Positions 26,535 to 35,247 of a DNA stretch of 64,000 nucleotides are shown here, piece by piece. Both the position numbers and the translations under genes were made by a program. Every line of letters starts with the position of its first letter. The first letter of the stretch is position 1. Under the pieces are notes generated by a model, which was not told the origin of the DNA, did not search any database, and saw only the letters and a list, made by a program, of their open reading frames with translations. Source of the DNA: SpSt-600 sp042408195 (GTDB taxonomy: Bacteria > Chloroflexota > Anaerolineae > SpSt-600); NCBI GenBank assembly GCA_042408195.1, contig JBHOQL010000067.1, positions 33,379-97,378 of the forward strand, given 5' to 3'.

Positions 26535-28007
26535 TTGAGCGCTGTGGACATTCTTTCCGCCTTTGCTCCGGAGATAGTCCTCTTCTTGGGAGGGCTGGTC
26601 CTTCTGGCTCTGGATATGGTTTGGAAGAGGATGAGGGGGGAGAGAGAGGCCACAATATTGGGCTTGGCACTGGCTTTCGTAATCCTATCCTTCATTTTTC
26701 TACTGGCCTTTGGCAAGGTCTTGGCTTCACCCGTGCTGGGGGTCCTAGCCTCCGACAGGTTTGCCCTCTTCTTCAAGGGGTTTGCCCTGGTAGGGACAGG
26801 GCTCGTCATCTTGTCTTCCTACCGGTACCTTGAAGGTTACACCCCTTACCGCGGAGAATTTTACGCCTTTCTCCTCCTGGTTGCTTTGGCCATAATGCTG
26901 GTCGTAGGGGCTGTGAACCTGCTAATGCTTTACCTGACTTTTGAATTCCTCAGCCTTACCTCTTACATACTGGTAGGCTACCTGAGGGAGGAGGGCAAGT
27001 CAAGCGAGGCTGCCATAAAGTATTTCCTCTACGGAATTACCGCTTCCGCCATGATGCTATACGGCATGTCGCTCCTCTACGGGGTTACCGGAACACTAGA
27101 TTTAACCAGGATAGGGCCAGCCCTAAGCAGAAGCGGAGTCGGCGGCTGGCTAGCTTTCCCTGCCATCGTGCTTCTCCTGGCAGGCTTCGGGTTCAAGATT
27201 GCCCTTGTTCCCTTCCACCAATGGTCTCCTGATACATACGAGGGCGCTCCCACTCCAGTGACTGCTTTCCTCTCGGTAGGGCCCAAGGCTGCCGGGCTGG
27301 CAGTGCTCATGAGGGTTTTCATAACAGCTCTTCCGGGATTCCAGCCGGAGTGGGCTGGAGTGTTGGCCGGCATTTCCATGGTAACCATGACTTTGGGGAA
27401 CTTGGTGGCTCTCCGCCAGGAGAACATCAAAAGGATGCTGGCTTACTCCAGCATCGCTCATGCCGGTTACATCATCATGGGCGTCGTGTGCATGGTGAGT
27501 GGAGTGACCAGTAACTTCACCGGCCTTAACGGGGTCCTTATCTACTTGATGGCTTACCTCTTTACCAACCTGGGGGCTTTCGCCGTGGTCATAGCGGTGG
27601 AAAGGGCTATCGGTTCCAACCGTATTTACGATTACGCCGGCCTCGTGAAGCGAGAACCCTTCCTGACCGGAGCCATGATCGTATTCCTCCTTTCCCTGAT
27701 CGGTATACCTGGGACTGGAGGATTTGTGGGGAAATTCTTCGTCTTTGGAGCAGCCATCCAGTTACAGTTCTACGTTCTGGCTTTAGTGGGGATAATAAAC
27801 AGCGTTATCTCGGCTTTCTACTATCTCAACGTAGTCAGGCATATGTTCTTCCTGCCCGGAGATGAAAGGCCGATCCAGGTTAGCCCCTCTCTCAAGTGGG
27901 TTGTATTGGTGAGCCTGATAATGGTCTTCGTAATTGGCCTTTATCCTCATCCCTTTATCTCCATAGGCACCGAAGCCGTCCAGGTGCTGGGTTCTACTTT
28001 GTTCTAA
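26535..28007 (+). CDS. nuoN: NADH-quinone oxidoreductase subunit N
   Basis: 490 residues, an antiporter-like subunit. It has LTFEFLSLTSYILVGYLRE near 135, KIALVPFHQWSPDTYEGAPTP near 220, and NIKRMLAYSSIAHAGYI near 295. The start is the TTG at 26535, five bases after AAAGGAGGT. It is the last nuo gene. Its 3' end overlaps the 3' end of cobU on the other strand by 14 bp, with no terminator hairpin in between. Confidence 0.93.
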   Translation: MSAVDILSAFAPEIVLFLGGLVLLALDMVWKRMRGEREATILGLALAFVILSFIFLLAFGKVLASPVLGVLASDRFALFFKGFALVGTGLVILSSYRYLEGYTPYRGEFYAFLLLVALAIMLVVGAVNLLMLYLTFEFLSLTSYILVGYLREEGKSSEAAIKYFLYGITASAMMLYGMSLLYGVTGTLDLTRIGPALSRSGVGGWLAFPAIVLLLAGFGFKIALVPFHQWSPDTYEGAPTPVTAFLSVGPKAAGLAVLMRVFITALPGFQPEWAGVLAGISMVTMTLGNLVALRQENIKRMLAYSSIAHAGYIIMGVVCMVSGVTSNFTGLNGVLIYLMAYLFTNLGAFAVVIAVERAIGSNRIYDYAGLVKREPFLTGAMIVFLLSLIGIPGTGGFVGKFFVFGAAIQLQFYVLALVGIINSVISAFYYLNVVRHMFFLPGDERPIQVSPSLKWVVLVSLIMVFVIGLYPHPFISIGTEAVQVLGSTLF

Positions 28008-28566
28008 AAACCTGGCTGGTGGGCCCTTTCAATTCCAAAGGGATGCCGGCCACCATTAGGATAACCCGGTCTGCCCGGGCCGCCAACCACTGATTAACCT
28101 CTCCCAGCGCATCACGGTAAATCCTTCCGGAGGGATAAGGGGGCACTACCCCCATCCCTACTTCATTGGAAACGACGATGAGGACGGTTTTATGGGCTTT
28201 GCATAGATTCAGCACCGATTCCAGTTCCTCAACAGCCTGTGCCGTTAGGCGGTCTACCGTCGCCGATTCACCTTTCTCCATCATCAAGTTGGAAACCAGC
28301 AGAGTTAAACAATCCAGGATTGCCACTTTTGCCTCACTGATTACCTGCTCCAGGGCTTGCCCAATGCACGAGGTTACTTCCAGAGTACGCCAGTGGATTG
28401 GTCGGGTAGCCCGGTGGCGGGCTATACGCTCTGCCATCTCCTCATCTCCTGCTGTTGCCGTTGCGATGTAAACGACGGGTTCGCCTATTTCTTCGGCCAG
28501 TTTCTGAGCATATTTGCTCTTACCGCTGCGGACTCCCCCCAGGATAAGGATTACTTCTGATCCCAT
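27994..28566 (-). CDS. cobU: Adenosylcobinamide kinase / guanylyltransferase
   Basis: 190 residues. It has the P-loop GGVRSGKS near residue 10 and the histidine used for guanylylation in ARHRATRP near 49, followed by a DCLTLLVSNLM segment. CobU phosphorylates adenosylcobinamide and then attaches GMP to the phosphate, giving AdoCbi-GDP for CobS. It is the last gene of the riboswitch-controlled operon and its start overlaps the CbiR-like gene by 16 bases. If the CbiR-like enzyme releases cobinamide phosphate, only the guanylyltransferase step would be needed. Confidence 0.93.
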   Translation of the reverse strand: MGSEVILILGGVRSGKSKYAQKLAEEIGEPVVYIATATAGDEEMAERIARHRATRPIHWRTLEVTSCIGQALEQVISEAKVAILDCLTLLVSNLMMEKGESATVDRLTAQAVEELESVLNLCKAHKTVLIVVSNEVGMGVVPPYPSGRIYRDALGEVNQWLAARADRVILMVAGIPLELKGPTSQVFRTK

Positions 28567-29327
28567 CGCTCTATCCCCTCTAGCAAGGATAAAACCAAAT
28601 TAAGGGAAGGAAAGAAGTCTTCCGCTGAGAAGACCTCCAGCGTGATGACTCCCTCAAACTCCTGACGGACGACTTCGGCCAGGGAGGCACGGAGTGAATC
28701 GATGGGGGCCCAGAGGAGAGAAGCATGGTCGCGTTGGTTTACCCCATGGAGGTGAAGAACCCTTGCCCGTTTCAGATGGGTTTGGAGGATCGGGAGAGGG
28801 TCTGCGCCTGCCATCCAAAGGTGTCCTACGTCCAAGCACAAGCTCACGGGTATCTGATCCAGAATCGGGCTGACGTGTTCCAAGGGGCAGTTTTCCAGGT
28901 TTTCCACGGCCAGAACTTCTGGATTCCCAGTTTCCTCGGAGAGGAGTTTCAGGGCTTCGGTGCTCATCCTTTCCCAGGAGCTCTGATCCCCGGTTCTGCA
29001 TGGAGTGAGGTGGATAATGTAGGCCCATGGTTCCAAAGGGCGTGTGCGCTCGATCACCTGCCTGGCCTTTTCAACCGATTGAATCCACTTCCGACCTCGC
29101 GCTCCCAGTTCCAAGTCGGTGGGTAAGTGAACTGTGTAGGTCATTCCATAAACTCGAGCGATTCTCCGCAGTTCGCTTATCGTGTGAGCGTCGGGAAGGT
29201 TGCTGGCATCGGCCACCTCGAAGAGCACGAGTTCTACGTCTTCAACGATTCCCGCAAGCCGCTGCACGTTAGGAAGGATATCAGCTGGGTAGATGTAAGA
29301 AGTGGAGCCCAATCGGAATTTCACCAT
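28551..29327 (-). CDS. cbiR: CbiR-like cobamide-remodelling hydrolase (AP-endonuclease-2-type TIM barrel)
   Basis: 258 residues from the ATG at 29327 (MVKFRLGSTSYIYP). It belongs to the xylose-isomerase-like/AP endonuclease 2 TIM-barrel group. Likely metal ligands lie in TVHLPTD, IIHLTPC, VENLENCP, CLDVGHLW, LHLHGVN and ITLEVFS. Family knowledge: CbiR of Akkermansia opens the nucleotide loop of cobamides by hydrolysing the phosphoribosyl bond, so the loop can be rebuilt with another lower ligand. Its place between cobS and cobU, under a cobalamin riboswitch, supports that function. A generic sugar isomerase is the alternative, but the context makes it unlikely. Confidence 0.75.
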   Translation of the reverse strand: MVKFRLGSTSYIYPADILPNVQRLAGIVEDVELVLFEVADASNLPDAHTISELRRIARVYGMTYTVHLPTDLELGARGRKWIQSVEKARQVIERTRPLEPWAYIIHLTPCRTGDQSSWERMSTEALKLLSEETGNPEVLAVENLENCPLEHVSPILDQIPVSLCLDVGHLWMAGADPLPILQTHLKRARVLHLHGVNQRDHASLLWAPIDSLRASLAEVVRQEFEGVITLEVFSAEDFFPSLNLVLSLLEGIERWDQK

Positions 29328-30067
29328 ATTCTCTTTGCTGCCATAAGCAGAACGATTGCTGTTTCCACCAGCTCGCACAGAGCTCCGTAAACATCACCAG
29401 TGAACCCTGGGATGCGTTGCATCACCCATCGGGCGAATAGGACGGTAAAAAGCAAGGTGAGGGCAGAGGAAACCGCTGTTTCCATCGGATATACAAGGAA
29501 AAGAGGTATAAGCCACATCGTGGCCCCGGCCAAGCTGTGCCTGTCAGAGGCTCCTTTTATTGCCCTACCGATGCCGTTGACGCGAGCGGAGGGGTAGCAG
29601 ACCATCGCGTAAACCATCGCCCACCGGCCCAGGGTTGGGGCCAGAAGCAGGGCACTCTTGCCATCACTGGACAGGAAAGAGGCAAGGGAGGCGAATTTGA
29701 CCAGAAGCAGCGTTATTGCCCCGATCACCCCGAAAGCGCCCGTGTGGACATCTCGCAGGATTTCAAGCCTCGCCTCTGGTGTTTTGGCGGCAAGGAGTGC
29801 ATCACAGCAATCTACAAAGCCATCCAGATGGAGGGCTCCGGTTAGAGCTATCCAAAAGGCAAGGACGAGAGAAGCTTTTACTAAAGGGGCGAAAATCCAG
29901 CCGAGCAGCCAGTCGGTTCCAGCCAGTAACAGCCCTATAACTATCCCAGCGGCAGGGAAGGCCCACGAGGCTTTCCCCACTTCTGCAAGGCTAACTTCCC
30001 CCAGAGGAAGGGGTAGGCGGGTCAAGAAGTGCAATGCGACCAGAAGCGAGCGCAATTTCTGCAGCAT
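29321..30067 (-). CDS. cobS: Adenosylcobinamide-GDP ribazoletransferase (cobalamin synthase)
   Basis: 248 residues, an integral membrane protein. The family motif HLDGFVDCCDALLA lies near residue 80 and carries the metal-binding Asp residues; SDRHSLAG follows near 175. It joins AdoCbi-GDP with alpha-ribazole or its phosphate. It overlaps the neighbouring genes by one base (cobT side) and seven bases (cbiR side). Confidence 0.93.
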   Translation of the reverse strand: MLQKLRSLLVALHFLTRLPLPLGEVSLAEVGKASWAFPAAGIVIGLLLAGTDWLLGWIFAPLVKASLVLAFWIALTGALHLDGFVDCCDALLAAKTPEARLEILRDVHTGAFGVIGAITLLLVKFASLASFLSSDGKSALLLAPTLGRWAMVYAMVCYPSARVNGIGRAIKGASDRHSLAGATMWLIPLFLVYPMETAVSSALTLLFTVLFARWVMQRIPGFTGDVYGALCELVETAIVLLMAAKRIW

Positions 30068-31125
30068 TATCTGGTCCTTTCCGAGACCCCGGCCTCAGCG
30101 AAGGTGGCCATTTCGTTCAAAATCTTGCAAGCAGCTTCCACCAGGTGCATAGCCAAGGCGGCTCCAGTCCCTTCTCCCAGCCGCATGTTCAGGTTCAGAA
30201 GGGGTTTTAAGCCTAAGTGTCGGAGCATAGCGCTGTGGCCTGGTTCTGCGGAGTTGTGCCCGGCGATGCAGTAAGCTGTCACGGTGGGAGCGATGGTCGA
30301 TGCGATGATGGCTCCGGCCGTGGAGATAAACCCATCCAGCACCACGGGGATACGGTTCGCTGCTGCTCCTAGCACTATCCCTGCGATCACGCCAATTTCA
30401 AACCCTCCTACTTTGGCCAGCAGGTCTATTCCGTCCTTGGGGTCGGGATTATTGACCTTCAGCGCCCGTTCTACTACCGCGATTTTGCGGGCCAAGCCTT
30501 CGGTGTCCAAGCCAGTGCCTCGGCCTGTGACTTCCGCCGGTGGCAGGCCGGTGACAGCTGAAGCGATTGCTGCCGCTGGAGTTGTGTTGGCGATACCCAT
30601 ATCCCCTGGCGCTACTAAGTCCAAACCCAGGGCTTTTTCCTCTTCAACGAGGGCTATCCCTGTTTCCAGCGCCTGGATAGCTTGCTCGCGGCTCATAGCG
30701 GGACCCAGAGCTATGTTACCGGTGCCATAGCCGAGCTTTCGGATCTTCAACCCTGGGTGAGGTTCCAGATCGGCAGCGACGCCTGCATCCACCACTACCA
30801 CCCGTGCACCTACGTGCCTGGCTAGGACGTTTATTGCAGCTCCTCCTCGCAGGAAGTTGTAAACCATTTGAGCGGTGACTTCCTGGGGATAAGCGCTTAC
30901 TCCTTCGGCTGCTACTCCGTGGTCTCCGGCCACAACTATTACAGCCTTGTGGCGGATTACTGGCCGAGGATTGCCTGTGATTCCGGCAACTTTCACCGAG
31001 AGTTCCTCTAACTCGCCCAGGCTTCCTTGGGGCTTGGTCAACTGGTCCTGGCGCTTCCTTGCCTCCTCCATGGCCGAAAGGGAAAGAGGACCGATTTTAG
31101 CGATGGTTTCCTGCAGGTATTTCAC
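30067..31125 (-). CDS. cobT: Nicotinate-nucleotide--dimethylbenzimidazole phosphoribosyltransferase
   Basis: 352 residues from the GTG at 31125, chosen because AAAGGAGGT lies just upstream; an in-frame ATG at 31212 would extend into the neighbouring gene. Landmarks are DQLTKPQGSLGELEEL near 25, VVAGDHGVAAEGVSAYP near 65, and the catalytic glutamate in LGEGTGAALA near 320. It activates the lower-ligand base to alpha-ribazole phosphate for CobS. Confidence 0.94.
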   Translation of the reverse strand: MKYLQETIAKIGPLSLSAMEEARKRQDQLTKPQGSLGELEELSVKVAGITGNPRPVIRHKAVIVVAGDHGVAAEGVSAYPQEVTAQMVYNFLRGGAAINVLARHVGARVVVVDAGVAADLEPHPGLKIRKLGYGTGNIALGPAMSREQAIQALETGIALVEEEKALGLDLVAPGDMGIANTTPAAAIASAVTGLPPAEVTGRGTGLDTEGLARKIAVVERALKVNNPDPKDGIDLLAKVGGFEIGVIAGIVLGAAANRIPVVLDGFISTAGAIIASTIAPTVTAYCIAGHNSAEPGHSAMLRHLGLKPLLNLNMRLGEGTGAALAMHLVEAACKILNEMATFAEAGVSERTR

Positions 31126-31127
31126 GG

Positions 31128-32060
31128 CTACCTCCTTTCGGTGAGAATTGAAATTCCGCAAATCCGGCAATGGTGGGAATTGGGAAGCATCCCGGCCCCG
31201 CAGTTTGGGCATGCGACCTGTCCAGGAACGGGGGTTGGAATCTCTCCCACTACTTCCCTGTAAATTCGATAGTAATATGGCTGATCAGCACTGATGAATT
31301 GGAAGGAAGCTGTCCGATCGGCCTCGGTTACCAGGCTTGCAACTTTTTCCCGAAGTCTAGCGAATCCTGACCCCACTTCTATAGGGCGTTTATCCTGCCA
31401 GCAGATTTTCGGAGGCAATTTGTTCTCAAAAGCCTTTCGCAGAATCCATTTCCCAAAGCGAACTCCGTTCTCTTCCCGGACTTTGAACTCAGGTGGGATG
31501 GCAAGAGCCGTCTCTACCACCCTTTGGTCCAGAAATGGCTGGCTAACTTTTATCCCGAACCAAGAACCGAGTTCGTTGGCCGAAAAAACCATCCGTTCTG
31601 AGAGCCAAGGGATATAAGTTGTCAGGTCCAGATCGAACATGTAGGAATATCCAGCGAAAAGCTCATCGGCACCATCGCCTGTCATAATGCTCTCAAACCC
31701 TCGCTCTTTAGCTTCAGTGAAGGCAAAGTAAAGGGCAAGGTCATTGGGCAAAGCAGGGTCGAAACTCCTCCTGATGCGTATGACTTCAGGGATGGCGGCC
31801 AGTGCTTCTTCTACTGATACTTCTCGCACTATCAAATCAAACCCAAAAGTTTCAGCCATGAGCCTGGCGTAAGGCAGGTCGCTGCCAGTTCCCTCCAGGG
31901 ATACGTGGATGGTGGAAATCGGGGATGCGATGGAAGCCAAAATGCTGCTGTCCAGGCCGCCGGAGAACAACAGTGCCTGGGCAGGGTGCTTTTTCACAGC
32001 CCCTTTAATGGTGGAGTGCAGCTCGTGGAGCATGGTTTCCATACACAAATCGTCAAGCAT
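31128..32060 (-). CDS. Asparagine-synthase-like PP-loop ATPase with C-terminal zinc ribbon
   Basis: 310 residues. The PP-loop SGGLDSS near residue 33, MTGDGADELFAGY near 150 and QPFLDQRVVE near 195 belong to the synthetase domain of asparagine synthase B. The N-terminal glutamine-hydrolysing domain is absent, and no separate glutaminase is encoded nearby. The C-terminal 30 residues form a zinc ribbon with CPNCG and CRICG pairs. It would adenylate a carboxylate and amidate it, or act on a nucleobase-like substrate. It overlaps the ATPase gene by eight bases and precedes cobT by two, so it is co-expressed with cobamide salvage. An amidation step on a corrinoid side chain is a guess only. Confidence 0.8.
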   Translation of the reverse strand: MLDDLCMETMLHELHSTIKGAVKKHPAQALLFSGGLDSSILASIASPISTIHVSLEGTGSDLPYARLMAETFGFDLIVREVSVEEALAAIPEVIRIRRSFDPALPNDLALYFAFTEAKERGFESIMTGDGADELFAGYSYMFDLDLTTYIPWLSERMVFSANELGSWFGIKVSQPFLDQRVVETALAIPPEFKVREENGVRFGKWILRKAFENKLPPKICWQDKRPIEVGSGFARLREKVASLVTEADRTASFQFISADQPYYYRIYREVVGEIPTPVPGQVACPNCGAGMLPNSHHCRICGISILTERR

Positions 32061-32835
32061 ATAGGTCAGGAAGGACCACAGGGCGGAGATTATCGGGCCT
32101 TGGGAGCACTACCAAGCTGCTGCCGTAGGCTTCTCGGAGCCTCTCTTGGCTTATAACCTCTTCCGGTAATCCCGTGGCCAGAATCCTCCCATTGGCCAGA
32201 AGAATAATTCTGTCGGAAAAGGAGGAAGCGAGGTTCAGATCGTGGAAGACAGCCAGGACAGCAAGCCCTTCCTCTTTTGCCAGTTTGCGGATGAGCCCCA
32301 AGACTGAGGCTTGATGGTGTATATCCAAATGGGCAGTAGGTTCGTCCAGAAGCAATATTCTGGGTTCCTGGGCTAGTGCCCTGGCCAAGATCACCATCTG
32401 GCGTTCCCCTCCCGACAATTCTCCTACCATGTTGTCCTTCAAATGCGATATCTTTACCCACTGCATGGCTTTCTGCACTGCTCTGATGTCTCTATCTCGG
32501 GCGATTCCGGGAAAGTTCAGATATGGCGTGCGGCCCAGGAAAATGCTCTCCCAAACGGAAAAGGTTGGGGGTATGTAAGCATCCTGCGGTACAAAGGCGA
32601 TTACTCGGGCAAGGTCTCTCCTCTTCCATTTCTGCAAGGGATGGCCCACGATTTCAATTTCTCCCCCTTGTAGCGGCAGGATGCCAGCTATGAGCTTGAT
32701 AAGGGTGGACTTGCCAGCACCGTTGGGACCTATGAGGCTTACTACCTCCCCCTCGGCTACACTAAGGCTTATCCCTTTGAGCACTGGCTTGCCATCGTAG
32801 CTGAACTGCACTCCCCTTACTACCAGTGGCAACAT
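32053..32835 (-). CDS. btuD: Corrinoid ABC importer ATP-binding protein (BtuD-like)
   Basis: 260 residues from the ATG at 32835 (MLPLVVRGV), preceded by GGAGG at seven bases; a longer in-frame start reaches into the permease gene and lacks support. It has Walker A GPNGAGKST, signature ELSGGERQMV, Walker B LLLDEPTAHLD and the switch His in FHDLN. It is of the FepC/BtuD class. The cobalamin riboswitch upstream and the cob genes downstream indicate corrinoid import rather than siderophore import. Confidence 0.85.
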   Translation of the reverse strand: MLPLVVRGVQFSYDGKPVLKGISLSVAEGEVVSLIGPNGAGKSTLIKLIAGILPLQGGEIEIVGHPLQKWKRRDLARVIAFVPQDAYIPPTFSVWESIFLGRTPYLNFPGIARDRDIRAVQKAMQWVKISHLKDNMVGELSGGERQMVILARALAQEPRILLLDEPTAHLDIHHQASVLGLIRKLAKEEGLAVLAVFHDLNLASSFSDRIILLANGRILATGLPEEVISQERLREAYGSSLVVLPRPDNLRPVVLPDLYA

Positions 32836-32849
32836 GAAATTTCCTCCGA

Positions 32850-33890
32850 TTAAAATGGGAAAATCTCTTTCTTGTGGCGGCGAAGAAGGTAGAGGAAGAA
32901 GGGGGCTCCTAAGAAAGCGGTAACCACACCGATAGGCAGTTCCCTCGGAGCGAAAATCAGGCGTATGAACCCATCGGCCAGGATGAGGCATATAGCACCG
33001 AGAAGCCCGCTCATGGGCAAGAGGAAGCGGTAATCAGACCCCCACACAATTCGCACTATGTGGGGTATTATGAGCCCCACAAAACCTATTACTCCGCTCA
33101 CAGAAACAGCGGCGGCAGTGGCCAGGGACGCAGCAGCTATAACGATAAGCTTGACTTTTTCCACTTCCACACCCAGAGCCGTAGCTTGGTCCTCATCAAG
33201 CTGAAGGACGTTGAGGATATAAGAGTAATAGGCGATGACTCCGAAAGCCACAGCCATGTAAGGGATTACGGTCTTTATCTTGGGCCAGTCGGCCAGAGCC
33301 AAGCTGCCCATCAACCAGCCCAGCAGGTTGATAGTGTGAAAAGCTTCCCGAGCAGTGAACATAAAGAATGTAGTGGCCGATGAAAGCAGGGCCCCCACTG
33401 CTACCCCTGCCAAGATCAAAGTTGTCACTGGGGCTTTTCCTCCCACTCTGGCTAAGGAATAGATAGCAGCAGTGGCCAGCAGAGCTCCTCCGAAAGCAGC
33501 CAGCGATATGGCGTTCAGACCGCCCCAGGAAAAGCGCCAGATAAAATAAAGGGCCAGCGCAGCCCCGAAAGATGCGCCTGATGACACACCAAGAAGGTAA
33601 GGGTCGGCCAGAGGGTTGCGGAAAATAGCCTGATAAACAGCTCCAGCTACTGCCAAGGTCATTCCCACCATTCCCCCGAGCACAACCCGGGGGATGCGGA
33701 TCTGGAAAATTATCGTTTCCCAAGTGGCTGGTTCCCCGTTTGCTCCCAGCAGTATCCTTGCTACTGCCGAGAGGGGAATGCCAGCTGCTCCCCAGGTTAT
33801 GGCTATCAAACCGATCACTACCAAAAGGGAGGCGGCGACGGCTAGGGAAAGCCACCGCCGCCTCCTGAGGTTGAGTTTAACGGAAAGCAT
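32850..33890 (-). CDS. btuC: Corrinoid ABC importer permease (BtuC-like, FecCD family)
   Basis: 346 residues with about ten hydrophobic segments. FecCD-family landmarks include RIPRVVLGGMVGMTLAVAGA near 68, the ADPYLLGVSSGASFGA segment near 95, and GVIGFVGLIIPHIVR near 268. It pairs with the ATPase encoded 14 bases downstream and with the binding protein, whose 3' end overlaps its start by 14 bases. Confidence 0.87.
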   Translation of the reverse strand: MLSVKLNLRRRRWLSLAVAASLLVVIGLIAITWGAAGIPLSAVARILLGANGEPATWETIIFQIRIPRVVLGGMVGMTLAVAGAVYQAIFRNPLADPYLLGVSSGASFGAALALYFIWRFSWGGLNAISLAAFGGALLATAAIYSLARVGGKAPVTTLILAGVAVGALLSSATTFFMFTAREAFHTINLLGWLMGSLALADWPKIKTVIPYMAVAFGVIAYYSYILNVLQLDEDQATALGVEVEKVKLIVIAAASLATAAAVSVSGVIGFVGLIIPHIVRIVWGSDYRFLLPMSGLLGAICLILADGFIRLIFAPRELPIGVVTAFLGAPFFLYLLRRHKKEIFPF

Positions 33891-34851
33891 CGGGATGCAA
33901 CGCTTTAGCTATTAATTCCAAGGCATAAACAACCCTGGGGCCTGGCCTCGAGACGATATCCGTCTGCTCCTGGGTAAGCTCGATGATGCGCCCCTCTTTT
34001 ACAGCCGTGATTTTATCCCAGCCAGGGCGTTTAGCCACGGTCTCAGCCGATTCACCATAGGGATGGTCGGCTAGGATGATCACTTCCGGATCTGCGGCAA
34101 TTACGGCTTCGTTAGAAAGCTGTAGGTAAGGCTGTCCCGTAGCGATATTTTCACCCCCGGCTCTCACGATGATGTCATGGACGAAGGATCCGGGCCCGAC
34201 GGTCCAGAGGTCACTGGAAAGCTCCCAGAAGACTCTTGGTTTTTTCCTGCCTTCCACAGCCTTGGCTATGGACTCCATCTTCTCCTGCATCTCAGCCACG
34301 AGAGTCTTGGCCTCTTTTTCTTTGCCAGTTATCTTGCCCACAAGTTCTATGCTTTCAAGGACCTGGGGCAGATCGTGGGCATCAACTACCACAACTGTAA
34401 GGCCAAGCTTTTCCAGTTCTGGAAGGACCTGGGCTATGTGGATGCTGGCGACGAGCACAAGGTCAGGGTTCAAAGCCATGAGCTTTTCTATGCTGACGTC
34501 AGCGAAACCACCGACTTTGGGCTTAGCCTGGGCTTCGGGAGGATAATTGCAGAACTCTGTCACTCCAGCCACCCTGTCTGCAAGGCCGAGGGCGTAAAGG
34601 ATTTCGGTTATGGATGGTGCCAAGGACACAATGGCTTTAGGCTCAGCTTTGATGGTGACCTGGCGGCCTGCAGGATCCGTCACAGTCATGGGATAAGGAG
34701 ATGGAGTTGGGGTAGGGGGCGGCGCGGGGGTGAAAGTTGGAGTTGGGGGAACGGGTGTCGGGGTAGGAGTTGGAGCGGGCTTACACCCTGCTCCAATCAA
34801 AAGCACGGCGATGGTCAGCAGTGTTATGGTGATAAAAGTCAACCGTTTCAT
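33877..34851 (-). CDS. btuF: Corrinoid-binding lipoprotein (BtuF-like)
   Basis: 324 residues from the ATG at 34851, which follows GGAGGT by five bases. A lipoprotein signal ends at Cys23 (IGAGC), then comes a Pro-Thr linker to about residue 50 very similar to that of the Liv-type binding protein. A helical-backbone binding fold of the BtuF/FhuD class begins at VTDPAGRQVTIK, with SLAPSITEILYALG and later ELSSDLWTVG. It is the first gene after the riboswitch and captures corrinoids outside the membrane. Confidence 0.86.
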   Translation of the reverse strand: MKRLTFITITLLTIAVLLIGAGCKPAPTPTPTPVPPTPTFTPAPPPTPTPSPYPMTVTDPAGRQVTIKAEPKAIVSLAPSITEILYALGLADRVAGVTEFCNYPPEAQAKPKVGGFADVSIEKLMALNPDLVLVASIHIAQVLPELEKLGLTVVVVDAHDLPQVLESIELVGKITGKEKEAKTLVAEMQEKMESIAKAVEGRKKPRVFWELSSDLWTVGPGSFVHDIIVRAGGENIATGQPYLQLSNEAVIAADPEVIILADHPYGESAETVAKRPGWDKITAVKEGRIIELTQEQTDIVSRPGPRVVYALELIAKALHPDAFR

Positions 34852-34880
34852 AGCACACCTCCGCACAGGATTGATCAAAC

Positions 34881-34945
34881 AAAAAGCCCCCCTGCTAGCC
34901 GGGGGGCATAAATGAAAACCCCTTGCCTGCATAGCAGACAAGGGG
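34881..34945 (-). terminator. Two tandem terminator hairpins of the riboswitch expression platform
   Basis: On the minus strand a stem of CCCCTTG with CAAGGGG, extended by an inner CTGC/GCAG pairing (34919-34945), is followed by TTTT. Directly downstream comes a second stem, GCCCCCC with GGGGGGC (34886-34907), followed by TTTTT (34881-34885). Both lie between the riboswitch core and the btuF start. I infer ligand-dependent premature termination; two in series may reduce read-through. Confidence 0.75.
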
Positions 34946-35034
34946 GAACTCACCGTTCCATTCCCCTGTGCTCGCAGGTTCCTGGAACCGGGTCCCGGAA
35001 ACGTTCTCTTACAAGAAAGTTAACGGGCCCCTTG

Positions 35035-35220
35035 CGGCGAGGCAGGTATCCTGGCTCTCCCGTCCTTAAGGGTGCGGCCTTATAGCCCCGGCCCTTCTTG
35101 CACCCTGGACAGGATTACAGTTGCGGCACAGCGCCGGCCTTTCCAACCCTTAGGGGCTTCGGGCTGGATCACCGGACTTCCCCTTTTAAGGCCTGCCTTT
35201 CGGTCAGGCTCACCCCGCCG
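35035..35220 (-). ncRNA. Cobalamin riboswitch
   Basis: On the minus strand the B12 box AGCCAGGATACCTGCC lies at 35041-35056. The core CCGCAACTGTAATCC lies at 35112-35126, and the upstream GGGGAAGTCCGGTGA element at about 35169-35183. These occur in the order and spacing of the cobalamin riboswitch. It lies in the leader of the uptake and remodelling operon and should switch it off when adenosylcobalamin is plentiful. Boundaries are approximate. Confidence 0.93.
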
Positions 35221-35247
35221 CCTATTTAACTGGTAAAGTACAAACCT

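Noticed and set aside
29658..30152. 164-codon plus-strand open frame opposite cobS
   Set aside because: cobS has its HxDGxxD motif and full length on the minus strand; the plus frame is a shadow.
34177..34911. 244-codon plus-strand open frame opposite btuF, Gly/Val/Trp-rich
   Set aside because: The repetitive composition is the antisense of the Pro-Thr linker and signal region of btuF.
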